Positions 17,697 to 26,854 of a stretch of 64,000 nt of DNA are shown here, piece after piece. Position 1 is the first letter of the stretch; the number at the start of each line of letters is the position of its first letter. The notes below the pieces were generated by a model. It searched no databases, had not been told where the DNA came from, and saw nothing but the letters and a program-made list of their open reading frames with translations. The translations under genes and the position numbers were made by a program. Origin of the DNA: Streptomyces sp. NBC_01241 (lineage in GTDB: Bacteria; Actinomycetota; Actinomycetes; Streptomycetales; Streptomycetaceae). The stretch spans positions 8,466,501-8,530,500 of the forward strand of contig NZ_CP108494.1 of assembly GCF_041435435.1 (NCBI RefSeq), given 5' to 3'.

Positions 17697-17910
17697 AGAT
17701 CGCGTTGTGTGCGTTGAGTAGTTCCTTGCAGGACCCGAGCTGGTGATGGAACGCGCTGAGCTCGGGCGGGAGGCTCATGCCGAGCCGATGTTCTGTCTCG
17801 GCGATCACGGTCAGCGGCCTGGCGTCGGCTGGTGTCCATGCTCGTCCGAGGTATCGGGTCGAAAACTTCCGCAACGACCCGTCGTAGACACCTTCGCGCT
17901 TTGCTGTCAT
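17697..17910 (-). pseudogene. SUKH-family gene, 5' part of an IS-split gene
   Basis: ATG 17908-17910 opens MTAKREGVYDGSLRKF; the SUKH core follows (TEHRLGMSLPPELSAFHHQL, then ELLNAHNAI). It stops at the IS3 end. The 3' half is at 9455-9691, and the reconstructed product is 148 residues. The N-terminal helix, LPPEL motif and NAHN turn are typical of small SUKH proteins, which often confer immunity to toxins. Confidence 0.85.
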
Positions 17911-18073
17911 CGCCGCAGGCTATCGGTTGGTTTGCTCTGGACTTCGCCCGCACTCGCTAGCGGTTGCCGCCCGCCTGGCCTGATGCGGCGCCGGCTCCGC
18001 TGGGCGACCGTGCAGATGTGCCGTACCTCGTACGCGAGCAGCAGCGCTCTGCGCGATTGCCGACACTGGCGGC

Positions 18074-18474
18074 ATGTCCTTCGACCCGGTCGCGTTCGCC
18101 GCGCACTTCCGCTCGCTGTCCGGCCACGGTCGCCAGGAGGCCATTTACGGTCTGGAGACGCGATATTCCCCGGAGATGCTCGATGTCCTGTTCGCCATCG
18201 CCGCCGATCAGGATGAGTACGACCTTGCCTGCATCGAGGCCGTCAAGGTGCTTGTCCTGGCCTTCATCACCGAACTCGCCGTCCACGATCCCCATGACGA
18301 CGTGCGCCTCCACGCTCCTGGCCCTCGAATGGCTACCGACACCGGCGAGCGTGAGTGAACGCCATCGCCGAGACCGATCGGAACCCGCTGGTGCGGGACA
18401 CTGCTCAAGCCTTCCTCGACGACGCCACCGCCCGAACGAAGGAATCCTCCACAGCCTGGCACGGTGCGGCGTAA
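18074..18474 (+). pseudogene. Helical-repeat (HEAT-like) protein gene with two frameshifts
   Basis: ATG 18074 opens MSFDPVAFAAHFRSLSGHGR and helical text (EAIYGLETRYSPEMLDVLFA) to about 18317. The sense then moves to a second frame (LALEWLPTPASV) and, near 18355, to a third (AIAETDRNPLVRDTAQAFLD), ending at TAA 18472-18474. Joined, it is a protein of about 130 residues whose paired helices suggest a HEAT-like fold. Two indels make it non-functional unless they are sequencing errors. Confidence 0.55.
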
Positions 18475-18662
18475 CACTCCCGGCCCATCGACGACTCCAG
18501 GGAGAGGCCTCACAGGATTCGGGCCATGACTTGGATTCAAGCCAATCTTGATCCAGGAACGCTCTGCGGTGCTCACCGACGGATTTCCGAATCACGGTGA
18601 GGGAGTTGGGAGTCTCCGCTGGCCGTCACAACTGCGGCGTGTGTGCGACAGCCGTTCCTCGG

Positions 18663-19388
18663 TCATCGCTGCGCGCTCTCCGGATCTTGCCGCAACTGGT
18701 CGAGAAGCTGGTCGATGGCTGCCTTCGCCTCCATCACCGACGCGCCGGTCGCCTTCCGCCAAGTGTTTATCGCTTGGATACGGTAGCCCGCACGTGCGTG
18801 GGCAATGGCCAGCCGCGCGTGGAGCGGCTGGCCCGGCAGCCGGGCGGGAACGGGTCGGCCGCGTGGCTCCCCGCTGCGGCCGCTGGGGTCGAGCTCGTCG
18901 AGTGAGGAGTGCAGCCCGTCGATCGGTGCCCGCACCGTCGACCGGGCGGTGCGGACCGCCACCAGTTCCCAGCGGACGTCCATCTGCTCGGACCAGTCCT
19001 CGTCCAGTCCGATGCCCAGCAGTCCCGGATCGTCGATCAACTGGCAGACGTTGTAAAGGAGGTCATGCTGCATCTGCCGCACCACATCGGTCACATCGTC
19101 CGGATTCACGCCGCACGCCAGGATCCGGTGCAGCGCCGCCGCCGATGCGCTGCCGGGAACACTCCCCTGCTCGTGGCCTCCTGACCGGGACTCGATCCAC
19201 GACGGGGAGCCGTCGGTGTAGGCATCCTCGTCGACAACCATGTTCCACATGGCGGTAAGGAACGACTGGCGTGCCTGTGCCGGCCAGTCATCGGTATGGG
19301 GATCTTCGTCTTCGGCCATGCGCCGATACTGCCAGCCGTTGGTGGGAGCGTCGCCGACGGGATAGACGGGATAGATGGGTTGTGCCAT
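18663..19388 (-). CDS. Hypothetical protein with C-terminal L7/L12-like helical domain
   Basis: A 241-residue frame from ATG 19386-19388 (GGGAAGCG upstream); a start at ATG 19318-19320 (MAEDEDPHTDDWPAQAR) is also possible because the first 23 residues are atypical. The middle part is acidic and helical. The C-terminus GYRIQAINTWRKATGASVM, then EAKAAIDQLLDQL, resembles the C-terminal domain of ribosomal protein L7/L12, a module seen in many small Streptomyces proteins. Function unknown. It appears intact between mobile elements. Confidence 0.6.
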   Translation of the reverse strand: MAQPIYPVYPVGDAPTNGWQYRRMAEDEDPHTDDWPAQARQSFLTAMWNMVVDEDAYTDGSPSWIESRSGGHEQGSVPGSASAAALHRILACGVNPDDVTDVVRQMQHDLLYNVCQLIDDPGLLGIGLDEDWSEQMDVRWELVAVRTARSTVRAPIDGLHSSLDELDPSGRSGEPRGRPVPARLPGQPLHARLAIAHARAGYRIQAINTWRKATGASVMEAKAAIDQLLDQLRQDPESAQR

Positions 19389-19399
19389 CGCTGCCCGCT

Positions 19400-19809
19400 T
19401 CCCGCTGGCACCTGGAATTGCGGCTGCCGGATCGTGCGAGGGATTGCGGGCGGAGGATATTGTCGAGGTCGGCCTGCGTGAGGAGTCCCTGTGCCAGGAC
19501 GATGTCGGCGACGGCGCGGCCGGTGACGAGCGTTTCCTGCGCGGCGGCGCTGGCCTGGGCGTAGCCGATGTGCGGGTTGAGGGCGGTGACGTTGCCGATG
19601 GTGTTCTCCACCGTGGCCCGGAGGTGGTCGCGGTCGGTGGTGATGCCGAGGGCGCAGCGCTCCGCCAGGGTCAGGCATCCGGCGTGCAGCTGGGTGAGGT
19701 CGAAGAGGCAGTGGGCGACGACCGGTTCGAAGGCGTTGGGCTGGAGCCGGCCGGCTTCTGCGGCGAAGGTGATGGTGACGTCGTTGCCGACGACTTTGAA
19801 GGTGATCAG
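19400..19809 (-). pseudogene. aspA: Aspartate ammonia-lyase gene, 3' part
   Basis: The C-terminal part of a fumarase/aspartase-superfamily enzyme: TFKVVGNDVTITFAAEAGRL, EPVVAHCLFDLTQLHAGCL, ENTIGNVTALNPHIGYAQA and LTQADLDNILRP. It is separated from 25919-26366 by IS1182 copy 2 (target duplication GATCAG); rejoining gives PEAVNLITFKVVGND. There is no clear stop after ILRP, so the end has also decayed. Confidence 0.8.
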
Positions 19810-19905
19810 GACTCTGGTGCGCAATTCTCTGCGGCTGCTTGACCGGTAGGTGATGATCGTTCCTGCGGTCGTTACGTGTCGTCCGGCCGTGGAGGGTGGG
19901 TTGTG

Positions 19906-21288
19906 ATGTCGTTGCGGCCGATGGGGCTGCCGCCGGTGCCGGAGCAGACGGTGCGGGTCGCGCGGGCGGCGTTCCCGCAGGGGAGTTTGGCGATCCGGGT
20001 GCGGGACCGGCTCGGGGAGGTCTTCACCGATGAGCCGTTCGCCGAGGCCTTCGGGGTGCGTGGGGCGCCGGGTCTGTCGCCGGGGATGCTGTCGCTGGTC
20101 ACGGTGTTGCAGTTCGCGGAGAATTTGACTGATCGGCAGGCCGCGGCGATGGCGATACGGGCCATCGACTGGAAGTACGCCCTCGGCCTGGAGCTGACGG
20201 ACACCGGCTTCGACCACAGTGTGCTGCCCCGGTTCCGGGCCCGCCTGGTCGGCAACGGCATGGAGCGTGTCGTCTTCGACCGGCTCCTTGAGTACTGCGT
20301 GGACGCCGGGCTGGTGGCCGCGGGAGGAAAGCAGCGCACCGATTCCACCCATGTGGTCAGCGCGGTACGGGACTTGAACCGGTTGGAGCTGGCCGGGGAG
20401 AGCGTGCGGGCTGCGCTGGAGGCGCTGTCGGTCGCGGCACCGGACTGGCTGGCCCGGGCCGTGGACGTGCCGGAGTTCGCCCACCGCTACGGACCTCGGG
20501 TCGACAGCTGGAAACTGCCCGGCTCCAAGGTCAAGCGCGACCAGTTGTCCCAGGTCTACGGACAGGACGCGTTGCGGCTGTGCCGGGCCGTCTGGTCGCC
20601 CGACGCGCCGGCCTGGCTGCGGGAGATCGGGGCCGTGGACATCATGCGCCAAGTCCTCGTGCAGACCTACACCGTCCGCACCAGCAGCCGGGGCAAGGAG
20701 GTGGTCAGCAAGCGGGAAGCCGACGAGGACGGTGTCCCGCCCGGCCATCTCCGCCTCGCCTCGCCCTACGACACCGACGCCCGCTGGTCCGCCAAGGGCG
20801 ACGACCTGTTCTGGCTCGGCTACAAGGTCCATCTCACCGAGAGCTGCGACAACACTCCCCCCGAAGCCGAAGCCGAAGCCGAAGCCGAAGCCGAAGCCGA
20901 AGCCGAAGCCGAAGCCGAAGTCCGGGGACGGCCGAACCTGATCACGGATGTGACCACCACCCTGTCGACGGTGCCGGACGTGAAGGCCACCGCGCCGATC
21001 CAGCAACAACTCGCCGACCGCGGCCTGCCGCCCGCCGAGCACTACCTGGACTCCGGTTACCCCTCCGCCGAACTGATCGAGACCGCCCGCAGCCGCGGAA
21101 CCGTCATGGTCACTCCCGTCCTCCTCGACCGATCCGCCCAGGCCAAGAGCCACGCCGGCTACGACAAGAGCGCCTTCCGGATCGACTGGAAAGCCCGACG
21201 GGTCCGCTGCCCCCAGGGCAACACCAGCACCGGATGGCACCCGGTGCGACAACGCGAACGAGACGCCATCGTCGTCGAGTTCGCTAAG
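19906..21288 (+). pseudogene. IS1182 transposase copy 2, 5' part
   Basis: Identical or nearly so to copy 1 from MSLRPMGLPPVP to VVEFAK, where IS1380-1 entered after CTAAG. It differs by nine rather than three Glu-Ala units. The remaining exons are 22962-23142 and 25705-25889. Confidence 0.92.
20863..20916 (+). repeat. GAAGCC microsatellite, nine units
   Basis: Nine perfect in-frame GAAGCC units followed by GAAGTC, encoding a Glu-Ala run. Copy 1 has three units, so 36 bp (12 residues) were gained or lost without breaking the frame, as expected for replication slippage. Confidence 0.95.
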
Positions 21289-22956
21289 CCTCGATCCGCC
21301 GAGGTGGTTTGAGAGTGGTCTTTTGATCGGCTTTGGGTCGGGTGGTCGGGTGAGGGCAGGTTGTGTCCGCTGGTCTGCCCAGCTTTTCCACGGGTTCGGT
21401 TCCGGTCGGGCCCTGGTGGGCGGGGTGATCAGGGGCTGTTCGTGTCAGCCGGGTGGTCCGTGGACGGTGTCGAAGAGGTGTGTCCAGGCGTGTTGCCAGG
21501 GCCAGTTGTGTGGCAGGTGCAGGGTGATGCGTCGTGCGGAGCGGGCGATCCGGGCCGGGACCTGGACCAGGTGGGCGCGGAGGGTGGCGGTGGTGGCCTT
21601 GGTATGGAAGGGCGAGGTCAGTGCACCGGCAGCCCGCAGCAGGTTGTAGGTCATCGCCCACAGGGTCAGCCAGGCCGCGTTGGCGTGGAAGTGTCCGGAG
21701 GGCAGGTGGGCCAGGGCGCCGGCTTTGCTGTCGGCGATGACCTGCTCGATTACGGCGTGGTGGCGGTGTTCCCGCTCGGTCTGCAGGGTTTCGGTGGGCC
21801 GGTCGGTGAAGAAGGGGTGGTAGCGCCAGACGGGGAACAGTTCGCCCTGTTCATCGATGACGGCGGGTTTGGCCAGGTCACGGACCCGGCGCACGATCAG
21901 CCGGGCAGTGACCCGCTCGCTCTTCTCCCGGCTCGTGAAGGCGGTGTACTGGGGTATCTCGGCAACTTCGGCGTCCGAGATGAGCTCACCGGTTTCGGGG
22001 TCGGGCACCGCGGTCGGGTAACTGATCTGCTGCCAGGCATCCTCGGGAATGCTGTGGACGGCCCGTTTGATGGAGGGGTTCATGCCGGTGGTGATGGAGA
22101 AGTGCGCTCCGGCCCGGCGGCAGGCGGCGATCACCGCGGCGTTGTAGAACTGCGAGTCCGCGCGCAGGATCCGGGTGCCGGTGCAGCCGGCCTCGGCGGC
22201 GGTGGACAGGGCCTCGGCCACGAACTTCGGGGCGCCCCGGGAGTCGGCGGCCTTCCCGCGGCGCATCCGCACCGTGGCGATCACCGGCCGGGAGTACGGG
22301 GTGCAGACCGTGGCCAGCAGGGGGTGCAGAGTACGAATGCCCTTGAACCGGCCGTACTCGGCGCCCTGCTTGGCCCGCCCGTAGACCCGCTTATGGGTGC
22401 TGTCGACGTTGATGAACGCCAGCTTGTCCGCACCGGGCAGCAGCGGAGTGTGCGCGGCCAGCGCGGCAAGAAACGTCCGGTGCACGGAGTGAAGTTGAAG
22501 CGCATGGCCGTGGGTGAACGCACGCAGGAACGTGCCCAGCGTGGACGGGGCGCGAATACCGCCGAACAGGGCCGGCATCGCGCCATGCCGCAGCACGTCC
22601 AGGTCGTCGATGCTGTCCGCACCCGCGACCATCCCGGCCACGATGCCGGTGACCTTGGCATCCGCCGCAGCCCCCGCACCGTTCCTCGCTCCGGTCAGCT
22701 TCACCTTCGCAGCCACCAGGTCCGACAGGCCGCACCGCTCGGCCAGCCGCATCACCGGAACCAGCCCCGCATACGCGACCAGATTCGGGTCATCGAACGC
22801 AGCGGAGACCGCTGCCGGAGTGTGGGAAACTTGCATCTACGAGGTGCCTTGCTGATTGTGCGTGCTGGAAGCGTCAGAACTCCCATCATCGCAGGTCAGC
22901 AGGCACCTCTTCTCGTTTCCTCATCCACAGGACACGAGCCGCTCGGCGGATCGAGG
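21289..22956 (-). mobile_element. IS1380-family element 1
   Basis: Perfect 15-bp terminal repeats CCTCGATCCGCCGAG (21289-21303, inverted at 22942-22956) and a 5-bp target duplication CTAAG (21284-21288 and 22957-22961). Length 1,668 bp, one gene. Excision restores EFAKTDCQACP of the IS1182 transposase. Confidence 0.95.
21445..22836 (-). CDS. IS1380-family transposase 1
   Basis: A complete 463-residue DDE transposase: LAFINVDSTHKRVYGRAKQG (catalytic D), GTRILRADSQFYNAAVI (D), and the C-terminal REHRHHAVIEQVIADSKAGA with the glutamate, then HANAAWLTLWAMTYNLLR. This group is common in actinomycetes. Ends and frame are intact, so it may be active. It is only distantly related to IS1380-2 at 35760. 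Confidence 0.92.
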   Translation of the reverse strand: MQVSHTPAAVSAAFDDPNLVAYAGLVPVMRLAERCGLSDLVAAKVKLTGARNGAGAAADAKVTGIVAGMVAGADSIDDLDVLRHGAMPALFGGIRAPSTLGTFLRAFTHGHALQLHSVHRTFLAALAAHTPLLPGADKLAFINVDSTHKRVYGRAKQGAEYGRFKGIRTLHPLLATVCTPYSRPVIATVRMRRGKAADSRGAPKFVAEALSTAAEAGCTGTRILRADSQFYNAAVIAACRRAGAHFSITTGMNPSIKRAVHSIPEDAWQQISYPTAVPDPETGELISDAEVAEIPQYTAFTSREKSERVTARLIVRRVRDLAKPAVIDEQGELFPVWRYHPFFTDRPTETLQTEREHRHHAVIEQVIADSKAGALAHLPSGHFHANAAWLTLWAMTYNLLRAAGALTSPFHTKATTATLRAHLVQVPARIARSARRITLHLPHNWPWQHAWTHLFDTVHGPPG

Positions 22957-22961
22957 CTAAG

Positions 22962-23142
22962 ACGGACTGCCAAGCATGCCCCGTCCGACCCGAGTGCACC
23001 TCGGCCCGGCGCGGCAACCGCATGCTCACCCTCTACCCCGAGCACCTGCACACCGTCCTCGCCGCCGCCCGCGCCGAACAGAAGACCAAGACCTGGAAGG
23101 ACAAGTACGCCCTGCGGGCCGGAGTGGAAGGAACCATCAACC
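22962..23142 (+). pseudogene. IS1182 transposase copy 2, middle part
   Basis: Reads TDCQACPVRPECTSARRGNR to RAGVEGTIN, between the IS1380-1 insertion and the intron insertion after ATCAACC. It matches copy 1. Confidence 0.9.
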
Positions 23143-23363
23143 GTGCGACACGAGGGCGCACGATACGAGTGAACACACCGAGTGGAGGTTCGATGTTGAA
23201 GGTGTAGTTCCGGGCCAGTGTCCAGGGTCTGTCCCCACCCTGACGTGCGTTGCGGGTAACCGCGGGGTGCGGAGCTCAGGGGGTCAAGCCCAAGGGTGCC
23301 CGTGCCATCCGGGGACCACAGGCGAAGGGGAAGACTGGACGGGCGAACGACGAGTGAACCCCT

Positions 23364-23370
23364 GGTTGAT
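23364..23370 (+). other. Probable EBS1 of the group II intron
   Basis: GGTTGAT is the exact reverse complement of the seven exon bases before the 5' splice site (ATCAACC, 23136-23142). A GTTCC at 23207-23211 could pair with GGAAC at 23130-23134 as EBS2/IBS2, but that is weaker. Confidence 0.7.
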
Positions 23371-23798
23371 GTCTCGTCAGGTATCAGCTCCGGATGATGG
23401 ATCGCTCTGCCGGAGTCCAGGAACCGGCCGTTGAGAGGCGGCAAGCGGCGACTGTAAGAGGTGAGTTGCAGTCGTAGGACACCGCTGTTCCCGGGGCATA
23501 GGGGGCGCCCACCCCAGTCGGATCTCGTACGTGTGCAACGCGGAAACCCCGTCGGGGTCCGGGGCCGGTTATCCGGTGCCCGGTTGGCCGACCGCGAGGA
23601 GAGCTCAACTCCCCGGCGGGAACAGGAGGACCCAAGAAGCGAACGCCGGCGGCCGAAAGGCAGCGGGAAAGCGGGACACGATGACCGGCCCCTCCGCCGG
23701 TCGTCTCGTATAACCGGCCGGATACGGGCAGCTGCCCGGACCCGAAAGGGTGCTGACGTGGGTCTGGTGGGCCTGTGAAGTGACGATGACCGAAGGCG

Positions 23799-25619
23799 AT
23801 GGAACCGAGGGACAAGTTGGACACCAAGGCGGTGAAGGAGGCCGGGATGGCAGATGCCGCTCCGGCTGTGATCGCGGTGGTGAACGGACCCGAGGACGAT
23901 GTCACCGACTGGCTGTCGATCGACTGGCAGCGGGTGGATGACGACGTACGGCGGCTGCGGCAGAGGATCTTCACGGCGTCACAGGCAGGGGACCTGAAGA
24001 GGGTCCGCAATTTGCAGAAGCTGATGCTCCGTTCCCGCGCCAACGCACTGCATGCGGTGCGGCGGGTGACGGAGGTCAACGCTGGCCGCGAGACGGCGGG
24101 CGTCGACGGCAAGGTGGTGCTGACCGCGCCCGGCAAGGCCGAGGTGGCCGACTGGGTGCAGCACCGCTCCGAGTCGTGGACGGCCCGGCCCGTCAGACGG
24201 GTGTATGTGCCGAAGCCCGACGGGCGTCGGCGTCCGCTCGGCATTCCCGTGATCTTGGACCGCTGTCTTCAGGCTGTGGTCCTTGGTGCTCTGGAGCCCG
24301 AGTGGGAGGCACGGTTCGAGCCGAGGTCCTACGGATTCAGGCCCGGCCGTGGCTGTCATGACGCGATCGAGTCCATCTTTCTGACCTGCCGGGGCCCCAA
24401 CCCTGGTCGGCCATGGGTACTTGACGCGGACCTGGCGGCGGCATTCGACCGGATCGACCATGATCACTTGCTCCGGCGGCTCGGCACGTTTCCCGCGCGG
24501 GAACTGGTCGCGCAGTGGCTGCGGGCCGGTGTGGTCGAGGACGGTCGGCTCACCGAGACCGGGGAGGGAACTCCCCAGGGCGGTGTGATCAGCCCCGCGC
24601 TGATGAACGTGGCTCTGCACGGAATGGAGGAGGCCGCCGGGGTGCGGTATCACGCGAGCGGCATCCACGCCGGGAGCGTGATGCGCAAGAGCCCCGTGCT
24701 GGTGAGGTACGCAGACGATCTGGTGGCGATGTGCCACAGCCGTGAGCAGGCCGAGGAGGTCAAGCAGCGGCTCGCCGCCTGGCTGGAACCCAGAGGGCTC
24801 GCCTTCAACGAGGACAAGACGCGCATCGTGCGCCTCACCGAGGGCTTCTGCTTCCTGGGCTTCCACGTCCGGCTGTATCGCAACCGGAAACTGCTGATCA
24901 AACCCAGCAAGGCGTCCGTGAAACGGATCCGGAAACGGCTCGCCGCCGAGATGTGGGACCTGCGCGGGTCCAATGCCGAGGCGGTGATCAGGACCCTCAA
25001 CCCGATCATCCGGGGCTGGTCCGCCTACTTCCGGATCGGGGTGTCCAGCAGGGTCTTCAGCTCGCTGGACTTCTACGTGTGGCAGCTCGCCTACAAGTGG
25101 GCCAAGCACGAACACGCGAACAAGCCAAAGGACTGGATCGTGCACCGCTACTTCGGAGAGTTCAACCCCCGCCGGGGTGACCGGTGGGTCTTCGGAGACC
25201 GCGGCAGCGGACGGTTCCTCACCAAGTTCGCGTGGACGAAGATCGTCCGGCACCAGCTCGTCAAGTTCGGGGCGTCTCCGGATGACCCGGCACTGACCGA
25301 GTACTGGGCCCGGCGGCGGCGCAAGGACGTGATCCCGCTGATCGACAAGGCCGACTGGCACCTGCTCAACCGCCAGAACGGCCGCTGTCCGCTCTGCGGG
25401 GCTCTTCTGCTGCACGCTGACCATCCGCCGTCCAGCCCCATCGCGTGGGAGCAGTGGCTGCGGGCGACCCGCAAAGCGATCAGCCGCAAGGCGATCGTCA
25501 TCACCGGGCCGGGCACACCGGACGCCCCACCCGCCCAACTCCTGCACGCCCACTGCCGACAACGGCTTGTCACCGCCACCGGCAAGGGGCCCAGCCTTCT
25601 GCCCGCCCGTGAGCCATAG
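23799..25619 (+). CDS. ltrA: Group II intron-encoded protein (reverse transcriptase/maturase)
   Basis: 606 residues. The reverse-transcriptase domain runs from VYVPKPDGRRRPLGIPVILD through DADLAAAFDRIDHDHLL and TPQGGVISPALMNVALHG to the catalytic LVRYADDLVAM (intact YADD). A maturase (X) domain follows (RGWSAYFRIGVSSRVFSSLD). The C-terminal endonuclease-like zinc region has CPLCG and HAHC. The protein assists splicing and retrohoming of the surrounding intron. The start is the first good ATG after domains I-III; an internal ATG 17 codons later is possible. No damage is seen. Confidence 0.95.
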   Translation: MEPRDKLDTKAVKEAGMADAAPAVIAVVNGPEDDVTDWLSIDWQRVDDDVRRLRQRIFTASQAGDLKRVRNLQKLMLRSRANALHAVRRVTEVNAGRETAGVDGKVVLTAPGKAEVADWVQHRSESWTARPVRRVYVPKPDGRRRPLGIPVILDRCLQAVVLGALEPEWEARFEPRSYGFRPGRGCHDAIESIFLTCRGPNPGRPWVLDADLAAAFDRIDHDHLLRRLGTFPARELVAQWLRAGVVEDGRLTETGEGTPQGGVISPALMNVALHGMEEAAGVRYHASGIHAGSVMRKSPVLVRYADDLVAMCHSREQAEEVKQRLAAWLEPRGLAFNEDKTRIVRLTEGFCFLGFHVRLYRNRKLLIKPSKASVKRIRKRLAAEMWDLRGSNAEAVIRTLNPIIRGWSAYFRIGVSSRVFSSLDFYVWQLAYKWAKHEHANKPKDWIVHRYFGEFNPRRGDRWVFGDRGSGRFLTKFAWTKIVRHQLVKFGASPDDPALTEYWARRRRKDVIPLIDKADWHLLNRQNGRCPLCGALLLHADHPPSSPIAWEQWLRATRKAISRKAIVITGPGTPDAPPAQLLHAHCRQRLVTATGKGPSLLPAREP

Positions 25620-25628
25620 GGCCTGCTT

Positions 25629-25665
25629 GAGCCGTGTGCGGGGCCAACCCGCCCGCACGGTTCTC
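25629..25665 (+). ncRNA. Group II intron domain V
   Basis: A 37-base hairpin starting GAGCCGTG and ending CACGGTTCTC, matching the family consensus with the catalytic AGC near the 5' base. It is the active-site element of the ribozyme. Domain VI, with bulged A25698, follows. Confidence 0.9.
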
Positions 25666-25704
25666 AGGGGGCGGCGGCGCGGCAACGCGCCGCCGCTACC
25701 CGAC

Positions 25705-25889
25705 AGGCACTCGACATCACCGGCATCCGCCGGGCCCGCTACCGCGGGCTGCCGAAAGTCCGCCTCCAGCACGCCTTCTCCGCCACCGCGATCAACCTCA
25801 TCCGCCTAGACGCCCACTGGACCGAGCATCCACTGGACCGCAGCCGCACCAGCAACCTCACCCGCCTCAGCTACCGACTCACAGCCTGA
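25705..25889 (+). pseudogene. IS1182 transposase copy 2, 3' part
   Basis: From QALDITGIRRARYRGLPKV to SYRLTA and TGA 25887-25889, following the intron. It has Ile where copy 1 has Val in ATAINxxRLDAHW, so the two copies have diverged slightly. Confidence 0.9.
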
Positions 25890-25918
25890 CCACCCACCCG
25901 GAATTGCGCACCAGAGTC

Positions 25919-26366
25919 GATCAGGTTGACCGCCTCGGGGATCACCGGGTTGACCTTGCCCAGCATGATGCTGGAGCCGGCCTGTACCGGGGGAGGTTGA
26001 TCTCGGGGAATCCAGCCCGGGGGGCGGAATAGATCAGGCGCAGGTCGTTGCAGGTCTTGGAGAGTACGACCGTGATGCGCTTGAGGACCCTGGAGAGTTG
26101 GACGAACGCTCCGACGTCCTGGGTGGCTTCGACCAGGTCGGACGCGGTGCTGAGCGGGATGCCGGTGATCTCGGACAGGTACGCGCAGGCCAGTTCGGCG
26201 TAGCGTGGAGGGAGTTGAAGCCGGTGCCGATCGCCGTACCGCCCAGGTTGATCTCGCGGATCAGTCCGCATGCCTCGGCGAGGCGCTGCTCGTCCTCCTC
26301 TCCCAGCATCACCGCATAGGTGCCGAACTCCTGACCAAGCGGCGGCGGCACAGTCCTCGGAGGCAC
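25919..26366 (-). pseudogene. aspA: Aspartate ammonia-lyase gene, middle part
   Basis: Frames combine to a class II fumarase/aspartase middle region: PLGQEFGTYAVMLGEEDEQR, IREINLGGTAIGTGFN, then in a second frame YAELACAYLSEITGIPLSTA and FVQLSRVLKRITVVLSKTCN, then in a third the family signature GSSIMLGKVNPVIPEAVNLI. About 200 N-terminal residues are missing and at least two indels are present, so the gene was probably dead apart from the IS1182 insertion. Partner: 19400-19809. Confidence 0.8.
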
Positions 26367-26368
26367 GC

Positions 26369-26701
26369 CTAACGCCAGGGCTCAGCGGGGGCTCCCCACG
26401 CAGCGGGAGCCGCCTCCATCAAGTCCGTATCGCTGACGGCTCGTTGCTCGTTGTACCAGATGGCGGCCAGTCGGACATCGAAGGGGAACTCGACGTTCGT
26501 GCCGTCCTCGAAGGAGATCATCACGTGCGTCTCGGGGCCGTCCGGATGGTTGTCCAGCCATTGCACGTGGCTGATGATCGGAGTGAGTGCTCCGCCCGGG
26601 CCTACGAGTCGGTAGCCCTCCTCGACGCCTTGGGACGACCTGGAGATCAATGCGGGCGGGCGGCGGGCAGCTCGCTCGTCCCGGTAGTACTTCGCGGCCA
26701 T
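26369..26701 (-). CDS. Hypothetical protein, 110 residues
   Basis: ATG 26699-26701 with GAAGG nearby opens MAAKYYRDERAARRPPALIS; the middle has alternating beta-type text (ISHVQWLDNHPDGPETHVMI, then SFEDGTNVEFPFDVRLAAIW) and the end is Ala/Trp-rich. It is a small soluble protein I do not recognise. Codon use is normal for the host and there is no frame damage. It directly abuts the truncated aspA remnant. Confidence 0.55.
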   Translation of the reverse strand: MAAKYYRDERAARRPPALISRSSQGVEEGYRLVGPGGALTPIISHVQWLDNHPDGPETHVMISFEDGTNVEFPFDVRLAAIWYNEQRAVSDTDLMEAAPAAWGAPAEPWR

Positions 26702-26854
26702 GCCTTCAGATTATCCGAGTGTGCCGGCGCCGGTAGCTGGCGAAGGATGACGGTCCGCACTTGAGTTGTAGTCAATTGGCTTGCCGCGAGACGATCGAGC
26801 CCCGGATGGACGGGGTAGAACAGTATCGACTGATTCAATTACGTCAGGGAGCCG

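Larger units (their letters stand above)
23143..25704 (+). mobile_element. Group II intron with maturase/reverse transcriptase
   Basis: The 5' boundary begins GTGCGAC, the group II consensus; the 3' end is CCCGAC. The boundaries come from the uninterrupted IS1182 copy 1 (ATCAACC then AGGCACTCG). IBS1 ATCAACC (23136-23142) is perfectly complementary to GGTTGAT at 23364-23370 in domain I (EBS1). Domain V is at 25629-25665 with the AGC triad at its 5' base. Domain VI is an 11-bp stem with a GCAA loop and an unpaired A25698 a few bases before the 3' splice site. The intron lies in the sense orientation of the transposase, so splicing would restore NQALD. Confidence 0.95.
19810..25918 (+). mobile_element. 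IS1182-family element, copy 2, carrying IS1380 and a group II intron
   Basis: The same 18-bp terminal repeats as copy 1 (19810-19827 and 25901-25918) and a 6-bp target duplication GATCAG (19804-19809 and 25919-25924). It is inserted in a decayed aspA gene. Two elements have entered its transposase gene: IS1380-1 (21289-22956) and a group II intron (23143-25704). The uninterrupted copy 1 allows both junctions to be read to the base. Confidence 0.95.
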
